A DNA stretch of 55,910 nucleotides, taken from positions 1-55,910 of the IMG/VR virus record IMGVR_UViG_3300008267_009201; one strand, 5' to 3'. Numbering within the stretch: position 1 is the stretch's first letter; each line of letters begins with the position of its first letter. The notes under the pieces are model-generated. The model searched no databases, had not been told where the DNA came from, and worked only from the letters and a program-made list of their open reading frames with translations. This document shows positions 15,473-24,127 of the stretch, in pieces. Source of the DNA: a virus. A program made the position numbers and the translations under genes.

Positions 15473-16199
15473 ATTTTTTCAAAATTTTTGAAATTATTGG
15501 GTTACGAACAATGTCCTCATCACCAAAAACATGAATTGCAATATCATCTACATCTTTAAATTTATCTAACGCATCAAATAATCCTGAGTGTTTTTTATCT
15601 TTGTACCTATCGGTTTGCTCAATGTCACCTGATATGAAAAATTTACTACTAAATCCAATACGTGTTAATAGTAATTTCATCTGACTTGGTGATGAATTCT
15701 GAGCCTCCTCAAATATTAGAATTGAGTTGTCAATATTCATACCTCTCATATATGCTAATGCAAATACCTCTATGACTTCAATTTGCTTTAGTTTTTCTCT
15801 TTGTTCTTTACCAATTATTTTGTTTAATAAATAAAACGATGGGAAAATATACGGGTCCAATTTTTCTTCTAAATTACCGGGTAATGACCCAAGTTTTTCT
15901 TCCGCTTCAACCGCAGGTCTTACTATAATAATTTTTTCATACGGTGTTTTAGGGTCGGATAATAAATCAACTGCACATTTCATAGCAATGTAACTTTTAC
16001 CAACACCTGCGGGACCGGAGCAGATTGTTATTTGATTGTTAACTAATTTATTATAATAGTCTTTTTGCCCCTGAGATAAAAACTTATCTTTTGTTTTATT
16101 TTTTACTATTGTAAGTATTTGTTCTTTTTTAGATACCTTTGGTTTAACCTCAAATGTAGATAATTGAGGTTCCTTATTAATTGTTTTTTTTCTTGTCAT
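15462..16199 (-). CDS. phoH: PhoH-like ATPase
   Basis: 245 aa. Walker A GPAGVGKS at 62-69, Walker B ILIFEEAQ at 160-167, and SGDIEQTDR at 190-198 are the standard PhoH blocks, with VRPAVEAEEKLGSLPG at about 93-108 also conserved. PhoH proteins are P-loop NTPases linked to RNA metabolism and very common in phages; the exact role is unsettled. The first 40 residues are a basic extension. Length is near that of other phage PhoH proteins. It is encoded within the glycosylation run and overlaps the HAD gene by 11 bases. Confidence 0.9.
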   Translation of the reverse strand: MTRKKTINKEPQLSTFEVKPKVSKKEQILTIVKNKTKDKFLSQGQKDYYNKLVNNQITICSGPAGVGKSYIAMKCAVDLLSDPKTPYEKIIIVRPAVEAEEKLGSLPGNLEEKLDPYIFPSFYLLNKIIGKEQREKLKQIEVIEVFALAYMRGMNIDNSILIFEEAQNSSPSQMKLLLTRIGFSSKFFISGDIEQTDRYKDKKHSGLFDALDKFKDVDDIAIHVFGDEDIVRNPIISKILKKYEN

Positions 16200-16206
16200 T
16201 TTATTT

Positions 16207-16644
16207 TTATTTATAATTTAATATAAAATCGCTACAAATACCTGAACATAATGAAACGTCATCATTATTTAATTCCGGTAGTACTGCGATACTATTTTTT
16301 ATTGGTTGTTTTCCTGGATACGACCAAATATACCCTTCACTTGTTAATGTCAATGTATCATTTTCATGCCAAAAATAATTTAATTGTACAATATTTGATT
16401 TCAAATAGGATATAGATTCTATATTTTTACAATGTATCCATAAACAATGGTATCTTTTTCTTAACCATTCAAAACTTACTTTGTATTGTGGATAATCATG
16501 ACCTAAAAACAAATCATTACCAGTCACCCATAAATCAACCTCAACGTCTAATCCCAAATTAATAGCGTCTTGGATATAGTCTAACGAATTTTCTTTACTT
16601 TTGTTAGGTCCTATAATATTACCTCTGTGAGAAATTAAAATCAT
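16207..16644 (-). CDS. Minimal GDPD/PI-PLC-fold phosphodiesterase-like protein
   Basis: 145 aa. HRG at 6-8, EN at 18-19, DVEVDLWV at 33-40 and GHD at 48-50 reproduce the glycerophosphodiester phosphodiesterase active-site series (HRG, E-N, E-x-D, H). WIHCKN and YFWHEND are also in the expected order for later barrel strands. Full enzymes have about 240-300 residues, so this is a compact version. It could release glycerol-phosphate from a diester or act on a phosphodiester-linked glycan. Its start overlaps the upstream methyltransferase stop by 4 bases. Confidence 0.7.
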   Translation of the reverse strand: MILISHRGNIIGPNKSKENSLDYIQDAINLGLDVEVDLWVTGNDLFLGHDYPQYKVSFEWLRKRYHCLWIHCKNIESISYLKSNIVQLNYFWHENDTLTLTSEGYIWSYPGKQPIKNSIAVLPELNNDDVSLCSGICSDFILNYK

Positions 16645-17333
16645 TTTTTATAACATTTAATATAAATCCATTGAGGGTGACCAGAATCCGAAAAAGAATT
16701 TTTAATTTCAGTGGAAATGTTAACAAATCCTATGTTTGATAAATCCTCAACTATCTCATTCTCAGTTTGGACTCTAACATCATATTCTGAATTAGTTTTA
16801 CTTGCATCATATATGTTATCATAATAAGAACTTCTAGGTCGGTTAAAAACATCTTTTAAATCGTTACCGTATCCCATTTGAAAAGAAAATATCCCTCCAC
16901 TTTTTAATACTCTAAGAATTTCTAACATGATGTTTTTTCTAATGTCATAAACTGGAATATGTTGTAAGGCTATTGTTGACATTACGAAATCATAATTATC
17001 TGAAGGGATATCTTGTAAATCAATTCCGTTATTACAGTACCAATTACTATTATATTGTGTATAAGTACTAACACAATAATCAATGTTGGACTGTGAAATA
17101 TCTACTCCGTCAACGTATTCCCACTCACTTAATTTATGAATATTAATTACGTTTCGACCTTTACCACATGCAAAATCTAATGCTCTTTTACCTGACCACC
17201 TATCTTTATTTTTTAAATCACCTAATAAAATATCCCAATAATCAGGATTATCATTGTGTTCCTCATGATTTGTTGTACCCGCAAAATACTCATTTTTTTG
17301 CATTAATGTATATGAGTTGTCAATTTGTATCAT
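16641..17333 (-). CDS. Class I SAM-dependent methyltransferase
   Basis: 230 aa. ALDFACGKGRNVINI (residues about 49-63) is motif I, the SAM-binding loop. VDGVDISQSNIDYC is motif II, DFVMSTIALQHIP motif IV-like, and EILRVLKSGGIFSFQMGYG the post-strand block of small-molecule or sugar methyltransferases. The acceptor is unknown; the position among glycosyltransferases suggests methylation of a sugar. The start is preceded by only 4 bases after the upstream gene. Confidence 0.8.
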   Translation of the reverse strand: MIQIDNSYTLMQKNEYFAGTTNHEEHNDNPDYWDILLGDLKNKDRWSGKRALDFACGKGRNVINIHKLSEWEYVDGVDISQSNIDYCVSTYTQYNSNWYCNNGIDLQDIPSDNYDFVMSTIALQHIPVYDIRKNIMLEILRVLKSGGIFSFQMGYGNDLKDVFNRPRSSYYDNIYDASKTNSEYDVRVQTENEIVEDLSNIGFVNISTEIKNSFSDSGHPQWIYIKCYKK

Positions 17334-17337
17334 AGTA

Positions 17338-18699
17338 TTAATTTTTGTAATTTTCTAAAAAATATTTTAAATCTTCCGGAGTCCCCAACCCCCACATTGA
17401 CTTGACATTAAATGTTCTGATTTTTTTATTGTCATTTATTGCTTGGTTAAATACTGGACATACGTAAAATTCATTATTCACTCGAATATCTTTTTCAATC
17501 ATTTCTTCCGCATATTTTACAAAATCTGAACCGTGTTTCCAATAGTAGTAACCAACAGTTGCAATATCAGATATTGGATTTTTTTCCGCGACCTCCTCAA
17601 CTAAGCCTGTAACTTGATTAACTTTGGCGAATGACCACTTAGGATGTGTCGCAACAAATGTTACAATACCTCCGTCAACCTGTGTTTCTTGCATTTTATA
17701 CATAAATTCGTTAGAGTCCCACTCAACAAATTGGTCTGAGTTTGCAAAAAATAAAGGATTTTCATTATTAATATACTCTTTGGCTAATAATGCGGTACAA
17801 GCGGCGCCCTCAGTAATACCATCAGTCTCAACTATTTTACAATTTGGAGTTATTAGATTTAATAATGAGTCTAAATTGTATTTTTCCCTGTGTTTTTTTT
17901 GCACCACAAAAATATAATTTGCTTCTAAATTTAAGTTTTCAATTACTACTTGTATCATAGGTTTACCATTAACGTCAATTAATGGTTTTGGGAACGTATA
18001 TCCGGCAGATTCAAATCTACTTCCAGCACCTGCCATTGGGATTAATACGTTTAATTTATCGTTTTTCCATTTTGGTTTATTATCCATTTTTAAATTATTA
18101 AGATGTTTATTAATATTGTCAATTGTTACATCATTAGGCGACTCGACTCTCATAATATTTGATTTTGACCTAGTCGCAGCTAAAAGACCAAATGGAGAAT
18201 CCTCAACAATTAAAGTTTCTTCAGGTAAACAATTCATAACTGAAATTGCTTTCCAATACATTTCGGGGTGAGGTTTGCTGTTTTTAACATCTTCATTTGA
18301 TACTATATAGTCAAAAAATTCAATAATACCTAATTTAGATAATACAGTTAATACAGTTTTTCTAATACTGTTACTACAACACGCCAATTTGTACCCTTTA
18401 TTTGAATAATAATTAAGACAATCTATTAGATTATCTGATTTTTTTAAATTTTTTAATTTTAATAATGTCAAACTTTGTTTTTTATCCCAAATTTCAGTAA
18501 ATGAATCTATTGGTAAACCTTTTTCTTGATTTAACATTTTTAATTTTTCACTAGTCTTTAACCCATCATATTTTGACAAATGCTCCGATAATGAAATTTT
18601 ATATTTATCATCTAATGATTCATTTAGAGCATCAAAATGAATTTTTTTAGCATCAACTAATACACCATCTAAATCAAAAATAATTAATTTTATTTTCAT
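17338..18699 (-). CDS. Bifunctional fusion: HAD phosphatase + sugar-phosphate nucleotidyltransferase
   Basis: 453 aa. Residues 1-200 are a HAD phosphatase of the beta-phosphoglucomutase type: IIFDLDGVLVDA (D9, D11), CCSNS near 107-111 (motif II), KNSKPHPEMYW (motif III Lys) and VEDSPFG at 165-171 (motif IV). Residues about 215-453 are a nucleotidyltransferase: LNVLIPMAGAGSRF and FPKPLIDVNGKPMIQ are the NTP-binding signature, with FFANSDQFVEW as the metal-binding block and VNNEFYVCPVFNQAI later. The pair would process a sugar phosphate and make an NDP-sugar for the glycosyltransferases around it. I see no linker suggesting two separate genes. Confidence 0.82.
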   Translation of the reverse strand: MKIKLIIFDLDGVLVDAKKIHFDALNESLDDKYKISLSEHLSKYDGLKTSEKLKMLNQEKGLPIDSFTEIWDKKQSLTLLKLKNLKKSDNLIDCLNYYSNKGYKLACCSNSIRKTVLTVLSKLGIIEFFDYIVSNEDVKNSKPHPEMYWKAISVMNCLPEETLIVEDSPFGLLAATRSKSNIMRVESPNDVTIDNINKHLNNLKMDNKPKWKNDKLNVLIPMAGAGSRFESAGYTFPKPLIDVNGKPMIQVVIENLNLEANYIFVVQKKHREKYNLDSLLNLITPNCKIVETDGITEGAACTALLAKEYINNENPLFFANSDQFVEWDSNEFMYKMQETQVDGGIVTFVATHPKWSFAKVNQVTGLVEEVAEKNPISDIATVGYYYWKHGSDFVKYAEEMIEKDIRVNNEFYVCPVFNQAINDNKKIRTFNVKSMWGLGTPEDLKYFLENYKN

Positions 18700-19418
18700 A
18701 TTACTCCTCTTTTATTTTTATCAATTCCATATTCATTTAAAATATTAGATAATTCTGTACTATACTCCATAAAATTCCATCTACCTTTATTAATTGCGGT
18801 TGCAACATATGGGAAAATATTTGAGTCGTAATGAGCACTACCTCTTTTTATTTCCCCGTCACAAGAACTCATAAACGATTTTGTTAAACCTAAGTCAATA
18901 CAGGTTTTAGATATGTTATATTCAATATCATATATTGAATTAGCATTAACGTTTTCTAAAATTTTTATTAATTTATTACGACTACATAATGTAGGTTGTA
19001 TTGAAAATAAATTGTACTTGGGACTAGCAACTAAGTTAGGGTGTATGTCACACCCACCAAGGTGACCATCGGTTTTAATTAACTTAATAAAATCTACTTT
19101 GTCTTCTAAAATTAAATTTACAAATTCTAAAATTATTTTTTTGTCAATATGGTCATATAAGAACATATCTTCGTGAATAAATAAAATTATTTCAGAATCA
19201 ATTTTATTTAAACAAGAAAGTAATCTTTCTCTGTAAGGTAAATTATTGTCGTAATAAATTTTTGTATAATTTTTAGGTATTAAATTGTTATCCTGATTGA
19301 TGAATATTGTTTTTTCATAATCAGGTACAAATTTCTCCATTTGATTAAAAAAAACTTCACAGACATCCATATAGTCAGTGTGACTATACAAAATCATATT
19401 AAATTTAGTTGTTATCAT
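18696..19418 (-). CDS. Glycosyltransferase-like protein
   Basis: 240 aa from the ATG at 19418, which overlaps the upstream TGA by 4 bases; an in-frame TTG six bases further out is less likely. FNMILYSHTDYMDVCEVFF opens a GT-A-like Rossmann fold, and EIILFIHEDMFLYDHIDKK near residue 80-98 carries H-E-D as the probable metal/nucleotide site. GSAHYDSNIFPYVATAINKG near the end may be the acceptor side. A related organisation (FLCDDYL) is found in the plus-strand gene at 35273, so these may be paralogues. Donor unknown. Confidence 0.62.
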   Translation of the reverse strand: MITTKFNMILYSHTDYMDVCEVFFNQMEKFVPDYEKTIFINQDNNLIPKNYTKIYYDNNLPYRERLLSCLNKIDSEIILFIHEDMFLYDHIDKKIILEFVNLILEDKVDFIKLIKTDGHLGGCDIHPNLVASPKYNLFSIQPTLCSRNKLIKILENVNANSIYDIEYNISKTCIDLGLTKSFMSSCDGEIKRGSAHYDSNIFPYVATAINKGRWNFMEYSTELSNILNEYGIDKNKRGVI

Positions 19419-20140
19419 TCCCAAAAAGTGTCAAGGAGTATTTTATTATCCCATATTTTTTTATAAATCATCCACCATTTTAAAAAGGCGATTGAGTTTG
19501 ATAAATCTCCTTCATTACCCTCAATACTAATTGCGAATTTATGAAAGTCACTATTTAAATAAAATTGATTATCCAAATCCTCAAATATTGTAGTGAAATT
19601 TTCCATCGTATTATAATCGCCATAAAACCACATATCTGGAGGACCCATATGAAAATGTTGCCAATTTGCCATGTATAGTTTATTACTAATTATGTTCTGA
19701 TTAAAATTAATACATTGTACAGGATATGGATTTAGTTTACCGGGTCCTGATGTGTCCCTATTAATTCTACCTAAATCAAACCTTGATTTAATAACTATAT
19801 CGTATTTTTTAGTACTTGAATATAATAAATTAAAAACTTTATTAATACTATAAAAATGAGATAATACATTTTTAGGAGGTCTTGGGGAGTTACGTAAAAA
19901 ATTAATATTCCTACCATTTATTTTTTCAGTAAAATCTACTTGGTCCTCAAAAATAAAATCAATTGGTTTGTAAAGATTAATGATTTCATCATTTTTGTCA
20001 GAATTCCAACTATGTAAATAAATGTCAACATTATGGTTGTTTAATATATTTTTTTTAATGTGGTGGTAACCGTCTAAACCTTTAGATGAACTATCAGTTA
20101 ACGAATCAAAAAGCCCGTGCAAACAAAGAGCAATTCTCAT
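19415..20140 (-). CDS. Probable glycosyltransferase (unclassified)
   Basis: 241 aa. MRIALCLHGLFDSL, then DIYLHSWNSDKNDEIINLY, then YDIVIKSRFDLGRI form the pattern of a bacterial/phage glycan-synthesis family with a conserved HG, HSW and K-x-R-x-D. WQHFHMGPPDMWFYGDYNTM gives a downstream D-x-W-x-x-G block. It has no membrane segment. Assignment as a transferase is based on this pattern and on neighbours; I cannot name the CAZy family. It starts 6 bases after the upstream stop. Confidence 0.58.
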   Translation of the reverse strand: MRIALCLHGLFDSLTDSSSKGLDGYHHIKKNILNNHNVDIYLHSWNSDKNDEIINLYKPIDFIFEDQVDFTEKINGRNINFLRNSPRPPKNVLSHFYSINKVFNLLYSSTKKYDIVIKSRFDLGRINRDTSGPGKLNPYPVQCINFNQNIISNKLYMANWQHFHMGPPDMWFYGDYNTMENFTTIFEDLDNQFYLNSDFHKFAISIEGNEGDLSNSIAFLKWWMIYKKIWDNKILLDTFWE

Positions 20141-20146
20141 TTTGTG

Positions 20147-20830
20147 TTATTTTTTTTTCCATAATTTAATCATATGGGTATTAATTCCGTCACCTTCAGA
20201 ATAAATTTCATTATGAGTTTTTAAAATATGTTCAATTAAAGGTAATTGTTTACCCATTGAGTTAAGAAAATTATGTAACTCCATTGTGATATATTCAATA
20301 TTTGACAAATCTTTTTCAAATAAAAAATCATATTCCGAACCCTCAACATCAACTTTAAGTAAGTCTATTTTACCCCCCGAAATTTTTAAAATTTCATCAA
20401 TGGAAATTGAAACGACCTCTTCATATCCTGTGTTTTCTTTCCATCCGTGATTGTTTGATTCATTGACAAAATGAATAATCCCATAGTTACCGCTGTTAGT
20501 GTCCTCACCATTTTCGTGAGTGTACTTCATTAATTTTAAGTTTAAATTGTCATCATAACTTACGGCTTTATTTATATAAGTTATTTTTTCTTTTAAATCT
20601 TGAGTGTTATTTATCAAACTTTCGTAATTTGATTTAGATGCTTCAATACAGATTATTTTATTAAATTTTTGACCCCAAGTAATTGTGAACGCCCCGACAT
20701 TTGAACCCGCATCGACCAGTATTGAATTTTTGTTAAAATCAATGTTTTGAATTGGGTATGATTGACATTCGGATAATAATAAATCTAACCAATTTGATGG
20801 ATTGGATGGGGTTAACTTTTCAATTTTCAT
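20147..20830 (-). CDS. FkbM-family methyltransferase
   Basis: 227 aa. ILVDAGSNVGAFTITWGQKF (residues about 36-55) is the SAM-binding loop and IICIEASKSNYESLINN the second strand with the ribose-binding Glu. VVSISIDEILKISGGKIDLL followed by KVDVEGSEYDFLFE is the FkbM signature. These enzymes usually O-methylate sugars or polyketides. The start overlaps the aminotransferase stop by 4 bases, so the pair is coupled and may act on the same sugar. Confidence 0.82.
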   Translation of the reverse strand: MKIEKLTPSNPSNWLDLLLSECQSYPIQNIDFNKNSILVDAGSNVGAFTITWGQKFNKIICIEASKSNYESLINNTQDLKEKITYINKAVSYDDNLNLKLMKYTHENGEDTNSGNYGIIHFVNESNNHGWKENTGYEEVVSISIDEILKISGGKIDLLKVDVEGSEYDFLFEKDLSNIEYITMELHNFLNSMGKQLPLIEHILKTHNEIYSEGDGINTHMIKLWKKK

Positions 20831-21468
20831 AGTATTGTTTTACAATTTTTAAACACGCTAAAATCTGTTAAATCTCGATAACCATTATTTTCGTCCAAAT
20901 CAGGGACATTTAATGGGTAATTTTGCATTAATGATAATCCGTGAGATGCTTGTTGCGGAGTCATATACATATTCCAACCTAGCATATCAATATCATCTTC
21001 ATGATACAATTTTTCACTTCTACCCTCATATCTTGCCTTTTTAAACCACTCAACCGCTTCAGGATTATCAGTTAAAATCATTCCACCCTTACCAATCTTT
21101 AAATGTTTTTTTATGTGGAATGACAAACACATAAATGAACCAGGTATGTACATATTTGACGTAAACCTTTTTGCCGAATCATAAATAGGATATGGTTTTA
21201 ATTGATAAACTCCTGACCAATTATTTGTTTTTTCAGACTTATCAAAAATAACTTCTCCGCCTGAATGAATAATTGATTGAGGTACTGAAAGATATGTTTT
21301 AGATGGTATTGTGACCTCTTTAACTTTTAAGTATTTACACACTAAAAATAATGCGTTTGTACAATTGTCAACGGATACCGCATACGGTGACCCTGTATAA
21401 TCGGCAACTTCTTCTTCGAACAAACGAACAACTTTATATGGGTTATGTTTTGGCTTTCTATAATTCAT
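20827..21468 (-). CDS. DegT/DnrJ/EryC1-type sugar aminotransferase, shortened
   Basis: 213 aa against about 370 usual. Present are the substrate/PLP blocks SVDNCTNALFLVCKYL (residues 32-47), IPSKTYLSVPQSIIHSGG, YDSAK with Asp97, which should contact the pyridine ring, and SFHIKKHLKIGKGGM (116-130) with Lys121 in the Schiff-base position. MTPQQASHGLSLMQNYPLN matches the next helix, but the normal C-terminal domain of about 150 residues is replaced by a 25-residue tail. The next gene begins at the stop, so nothing continues in another frame. It may be a minimal enzyme or may need a partner. Confidence 0.75.
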   Translation of the reverse strand: MNYRKPKHNPYKVVRLFEEEVADYTGSPYAVSVDNCTNALFLVCKYLKVKEVTIPSKTYLSVPQSIIHSGGEVIFDKSEKTNNWSGVYQLKPYPIYDSAKRFTSNMYIPGSFMCLSFHIKKHLKIGKGGMILTDNPEAVEWFKKARYEGRSEKLYHEDDIDMLGWNMYMTPQQASHGLSLMQNYPLNVPDLDENNGYRDLTDFSVFKNCKTIL

Positions 21469-21469
21469 T

Positions 21470-21874
21470 TTAAACTAAGTTATAATATTTAAATTTATCA
21501 TCTTTTTTGTATAAAGTAAAACCACATTTTTCAAAAACTTTTTGACTTGGTAAATTATCTATCAAAACTTTTGATGTAACCTCAATACCTTTATTTTTAA
21601 TTTCATTAATCATAAAAGAACCAATACCCATATTTTTATAATTATGGTTAACCGCAAATCTTATATCGGTATCAATTACCCCAATAAACCCAACAGGTAA
21701 ATTGTTCATAAGACATATCCAATAATTTTTTTCGTATTTTTCCATGTATTTTAATTGTTGTTCAGGTGTAATTTCAACCTGTTCTAAAAAACCTGAAGTA
21801 TTATTAGGGTCTGTCCTTAATAAACGAATTACTTCGTAATAATCTTTATTATTTTCAACTAATTTTAATTCCAT
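21470..21874 (-). CDS. GNAT-family N-acetyltransferase
   Basis: 134 aa. NHNYKNMGIGSFMINEIKN (about residues 75-93) is the acetyl-CoA pyrophosphate-binding motif A, here N-M-G-I-G. Strand 4 before it is WICLMNNLPVGFIGVID, and VLIDNLPSQKVFEKCGFTLY is motif B with the typical N-x(n)-K-x-GF-x-x-Y. Next to a sugar aminotransferase gene, a plausible task is N-acetylation of an amino sugar. Gaps of 1 base on both sides place it in the operon. Confidence 0.82.
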   Translation of the reverse strand: MELKLVENNKDYYEVIRLLRTDPNNTSGFLEQVEITPEQQLKYMEKYEKNYWICLMNNLPVGFIGVIDTDIRFAVNHNYKNMGIGSFMINEIKNKGIEVTSKVLIDNLPSQKVFEKCGFTLYKKDDKFKYYNLV

Positions 21875-21875
21875 A

Positions 21876-22661
21876 TTACCACTGACAATTCATATTTAAA
21901 TGATGTTTATGTTCACCTAACCAAAATTCTCTTAAATAAGCTCGGCTACCTTTCCAACCTTCCATTCTCATTAATGGATTTAATGTGCTACCAATATCAA
22001 TAAACGTATTATTTGGATGTTTACTATATAATTGGTGAATGATTAAATTACTTAAACTTGCGGCCGATATTAAAAATACATGATTTTGAATATCATTTTC
22101 GGTAATAAATTTATCAATTTCTGATATTAATGGATAATCATTAATGAAACAGTTGGTACCGACTCTAAAATCTTTAATTATATTAAATTTTAACGGTTCA
22201 ATTTTTGCTGATTTATTAACTACCATTATTACTTTTTTTGTTTTAAATAATGGGAATATTTCATCCATATATCTTTGATAATTGGAATTAATAAATAAAT
22301 TAGACCACGTCATGGTGTCATCATCACCTCCCGCTAAATCTAACTGCCAATTAAAAGTGTCCAAATCAACATCAGGTCTAGTACAGATTCCCCTAAAGTA
22401 ATTTTTTTCTTTATACTTTAACGAATCAATCAATCTCTCTCGATAAAATTGATGTTCATCAGGTAAAAACTTTTTTTGTTCTTCTTCATTATACCATGAA
22501 CCTCCACGACTATCTCCAATAATAAAATGGTCTGAGTTTAATTCAAGGTGTTTATTTTGTAATATGAAAAGTTCTCCGTCCGAAAAACGTAGAAACGCAA
22601 AATTTTCATTAGATAAAAGTTTTTCTTTTATCATTGTAAAGTGTGATTCAAATGTTTTCAT
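21876..22661 (-). CDS. GT-D fold glycosyltransferase (DUF1792-like)
   Basis: 261 aa. NENFAFLRFSDGELFILQNK near residues 18-37 matches the start of DUF1792/GT-D enzymes, which use a D-x-E motif (here D-G-E). Other agreeing parts are HFIIGDSRGGSWY, KKVIMVVNKSAKIEPL and HVFLISAASLSNLIIHQLYS. GT-D enzymes add glucose to a growing O-linked glycan on adhesins. The gene overlaps the upstream gene by 1 base. Specificity is not predictable from sequence. Confidence 0.68.
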   Translation of the reverse strand: MKTFESHFTMIKEKLLSNENFAFLRFSDGELFILQNKHLELNSDHFIIGDSRGGSWYNEEEQKKFLPDEHQFYRERLIDSLKYKEKNYFRGICTRPDVDLDTFNWQLDLAGGDDDTMTWSNLFINSNYQRYMDEIFPLFKTKKVIMVVNKSAKIEPLKFNIIKDFRVGTNCFINDYPLISEIDKFITENDIQNHVFLISAASLSNLIIHQLYSKHPNNTFIDIGSTLNPLMRMEGWKGSRAYLREFWLGEHKHHLNMNCQW

Positions 22662-23407
22662 TATTTAATAACTTGTTTTCTTTTTTCAATAAAAGTTTTA
22701 TATTCTTCTTTGTGTTTTTCTGCGGTAAATAAATAATATGACCCTAACCCATAATTACGATTAAATTCACTTAATCTATCCCCTCTTAATTTTTGTTTTG
22801 GTATAAAGTCATGTAGACCAAGATATTTGTAATGTAACATTTTTAATTTTGGGTCTGAACACATAACAACATCTCCGACAGGATTTGCTATATGACACCC
22901 AAAACTGTAATTAATTTCCTTTATTTTATTACAGTCGAATAACATTAATTTATCGTTACTATTACCTTTAATACCAAATTTTACTTTTTCAAGTAAATTG
23001 TCATCCTTATCAAGAATTAAATCTTCATCACCAATCATATGATATCCTTCAGGTCTAAAAATTGTAAAATTTCTTTGTTTTGATAGTGTTAAAAATTTAA
23101 CCATATCTTCATGATATAAAAACTCATCAGCATCCCCAACAATCACGTAGTCAGATATCCCAATACTTTTTTTCCAAACATTGTTTTTTAAATTTAAGTA
23201 CAAATCATCCCTAACCTCATTGTTTGACTCCCAAGTAATAATCTCAGTATTTGGGAATGAGTTAATTATCATTACAGAATTATCGGTTGATTGATTATCT
23301 AATATATAAATTTTTTCACAAAATGATGAATAGTGTCGTAATAGATGAGGAAGTATATATTCTTCATTAAAACATAAAAAATATGCGTGTACTATTGGTT
23401 TATTCAT
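22661..23407 (-). CDS. Glycosyltransferase, GT2/GT92-like
   Basis: 248 aa. HAYFLCFNEEYILPHLLRHY and KIYILDNQSTDNSVMIINSF fit the opening of GT2_4-type enzymes. YVIVGDADEFLYHEDM near residues 88-103 carries D-A-D-E-F, the metal-binding DxD. KMLHYKYLGLHDFIPKQKLR is the expected later block. It has no membrane helix. The start overlaps the upstream gene by 4 bases. Confidence 0.78.
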   Translation of the reverse strand: MNKPIVHAYFLCFNEEYILPHLLRHYSSFCEKIYILDNQSTDNSVMIINSFPNTEIITWESNNEVRDDLYLNLKNNVWKKSIGISDYVIVGDADEFLYHEDMVKFLTLSKQRNFTIFRPEGYHMIGDEDLILDKDDNLLEKVKFGIKGNSNDKLMLFDCNKIKEINYSFGCHIANPVGDVVMCSDPKLKMLHYKYLGLHDFIPKQKLRGDRLSEFNRNYGLGSYYLFTAEKHKEEYKTFIEKRKQVIK

Positions 23408-24126
23408 GAATTAATAGTTTTAAATCCTTTATTAATATAATCAACATAAATTTTACTCATCTCATTTAAGTGGGACGGGTTCATAGAAATTGCCGCAGAA
23501 TCTTGTCCTATTGACCAAGCGGTTTCAGGAATACTACCCCACATATCCATATTATTTTTTGGATGGGGAGGAACGTAAGTTTTTTTATTTAAATATTTCT
23601 GTAGAGTATATGAAAAATGCATATCTTCACCGACTAACTTGGACTGTCCAATATTAGGTAGTTCTCTCCAAAATGTTGAAAGCCATTCTCGTCTAAAAAA
23701 CCAAGAATGACCAACTATGTCAACTTCTTGTACTGACTCATTGGGTTCGGCCCATCCAATTCTTTGTATCGGTTGATATGAATTTTTAGTTAAAAATTTT
23801 ACTCCAATTGTACCTAATAAACCATCATATTTTTGAATTGTGTCATAGCAATTTTCTAACCATTTCTTTCCTGGAATGGTATCATCGTCAAATACACAAA
23901 CATATTCAGTGTCAGCATTTAATGCGAACGCGAATCTAGCCCAAACCCCAAAATTTTTGTTACTATTGGCGTGAGTCATTTTATTAGTTAATTGTGGGTC
24001 AAAATCTTCTCCTTTGTTTTGCCACAACATTATTTCTTTTGGTCTTAATGTTTGAGTTCTTACTGCCTCATATTGTTTTTCTAATACTCGACCTCTTTTA
24101 TACCCGTTTAATATTACTGTTACCAT
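23404..24126 (-). CDS. Glycosyltransferase family 2
   Basis: 240 aa. MVTVILNGYKRGRVLEKQYE followed by AVRTQTLRPKEIMLWQN is the usual GT2 start. EYVCVFDDDTIPGKKWLENC near residues 74-93 contains the D-D-D metal site. SWFFRREWLSTFWRELP is the acceptor-side block, and GEDMHFSYTLQKY holds the catalytic-base-type E-D. All core features are present and the length is normal for phage GT2 proteins. Confidence 0.84.
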   Translation of the reverse strand: MVTVILNGYKRGRVLEKQYEAVRTQTLRPKEIMLWQNKGEDFDPQLTNKMTHANSNKNFGVWARFAFALNADTEYVCVFDDDTIPGKKWLENCYDTIQKYDGLLGTIGVKFLTKNSYQPIQRIGWAEPNESVQEVDIVGHSWFFRREWLSTFWRELPNIGQSKLVGEDMHFSYTLQKYLNKKTYVPPHPKNNMDMWGSIPETAWSIGQDSAAISMNPSHLNEMSKIYVDYINKGFKTINS

Positions 24127-24127
24127 A

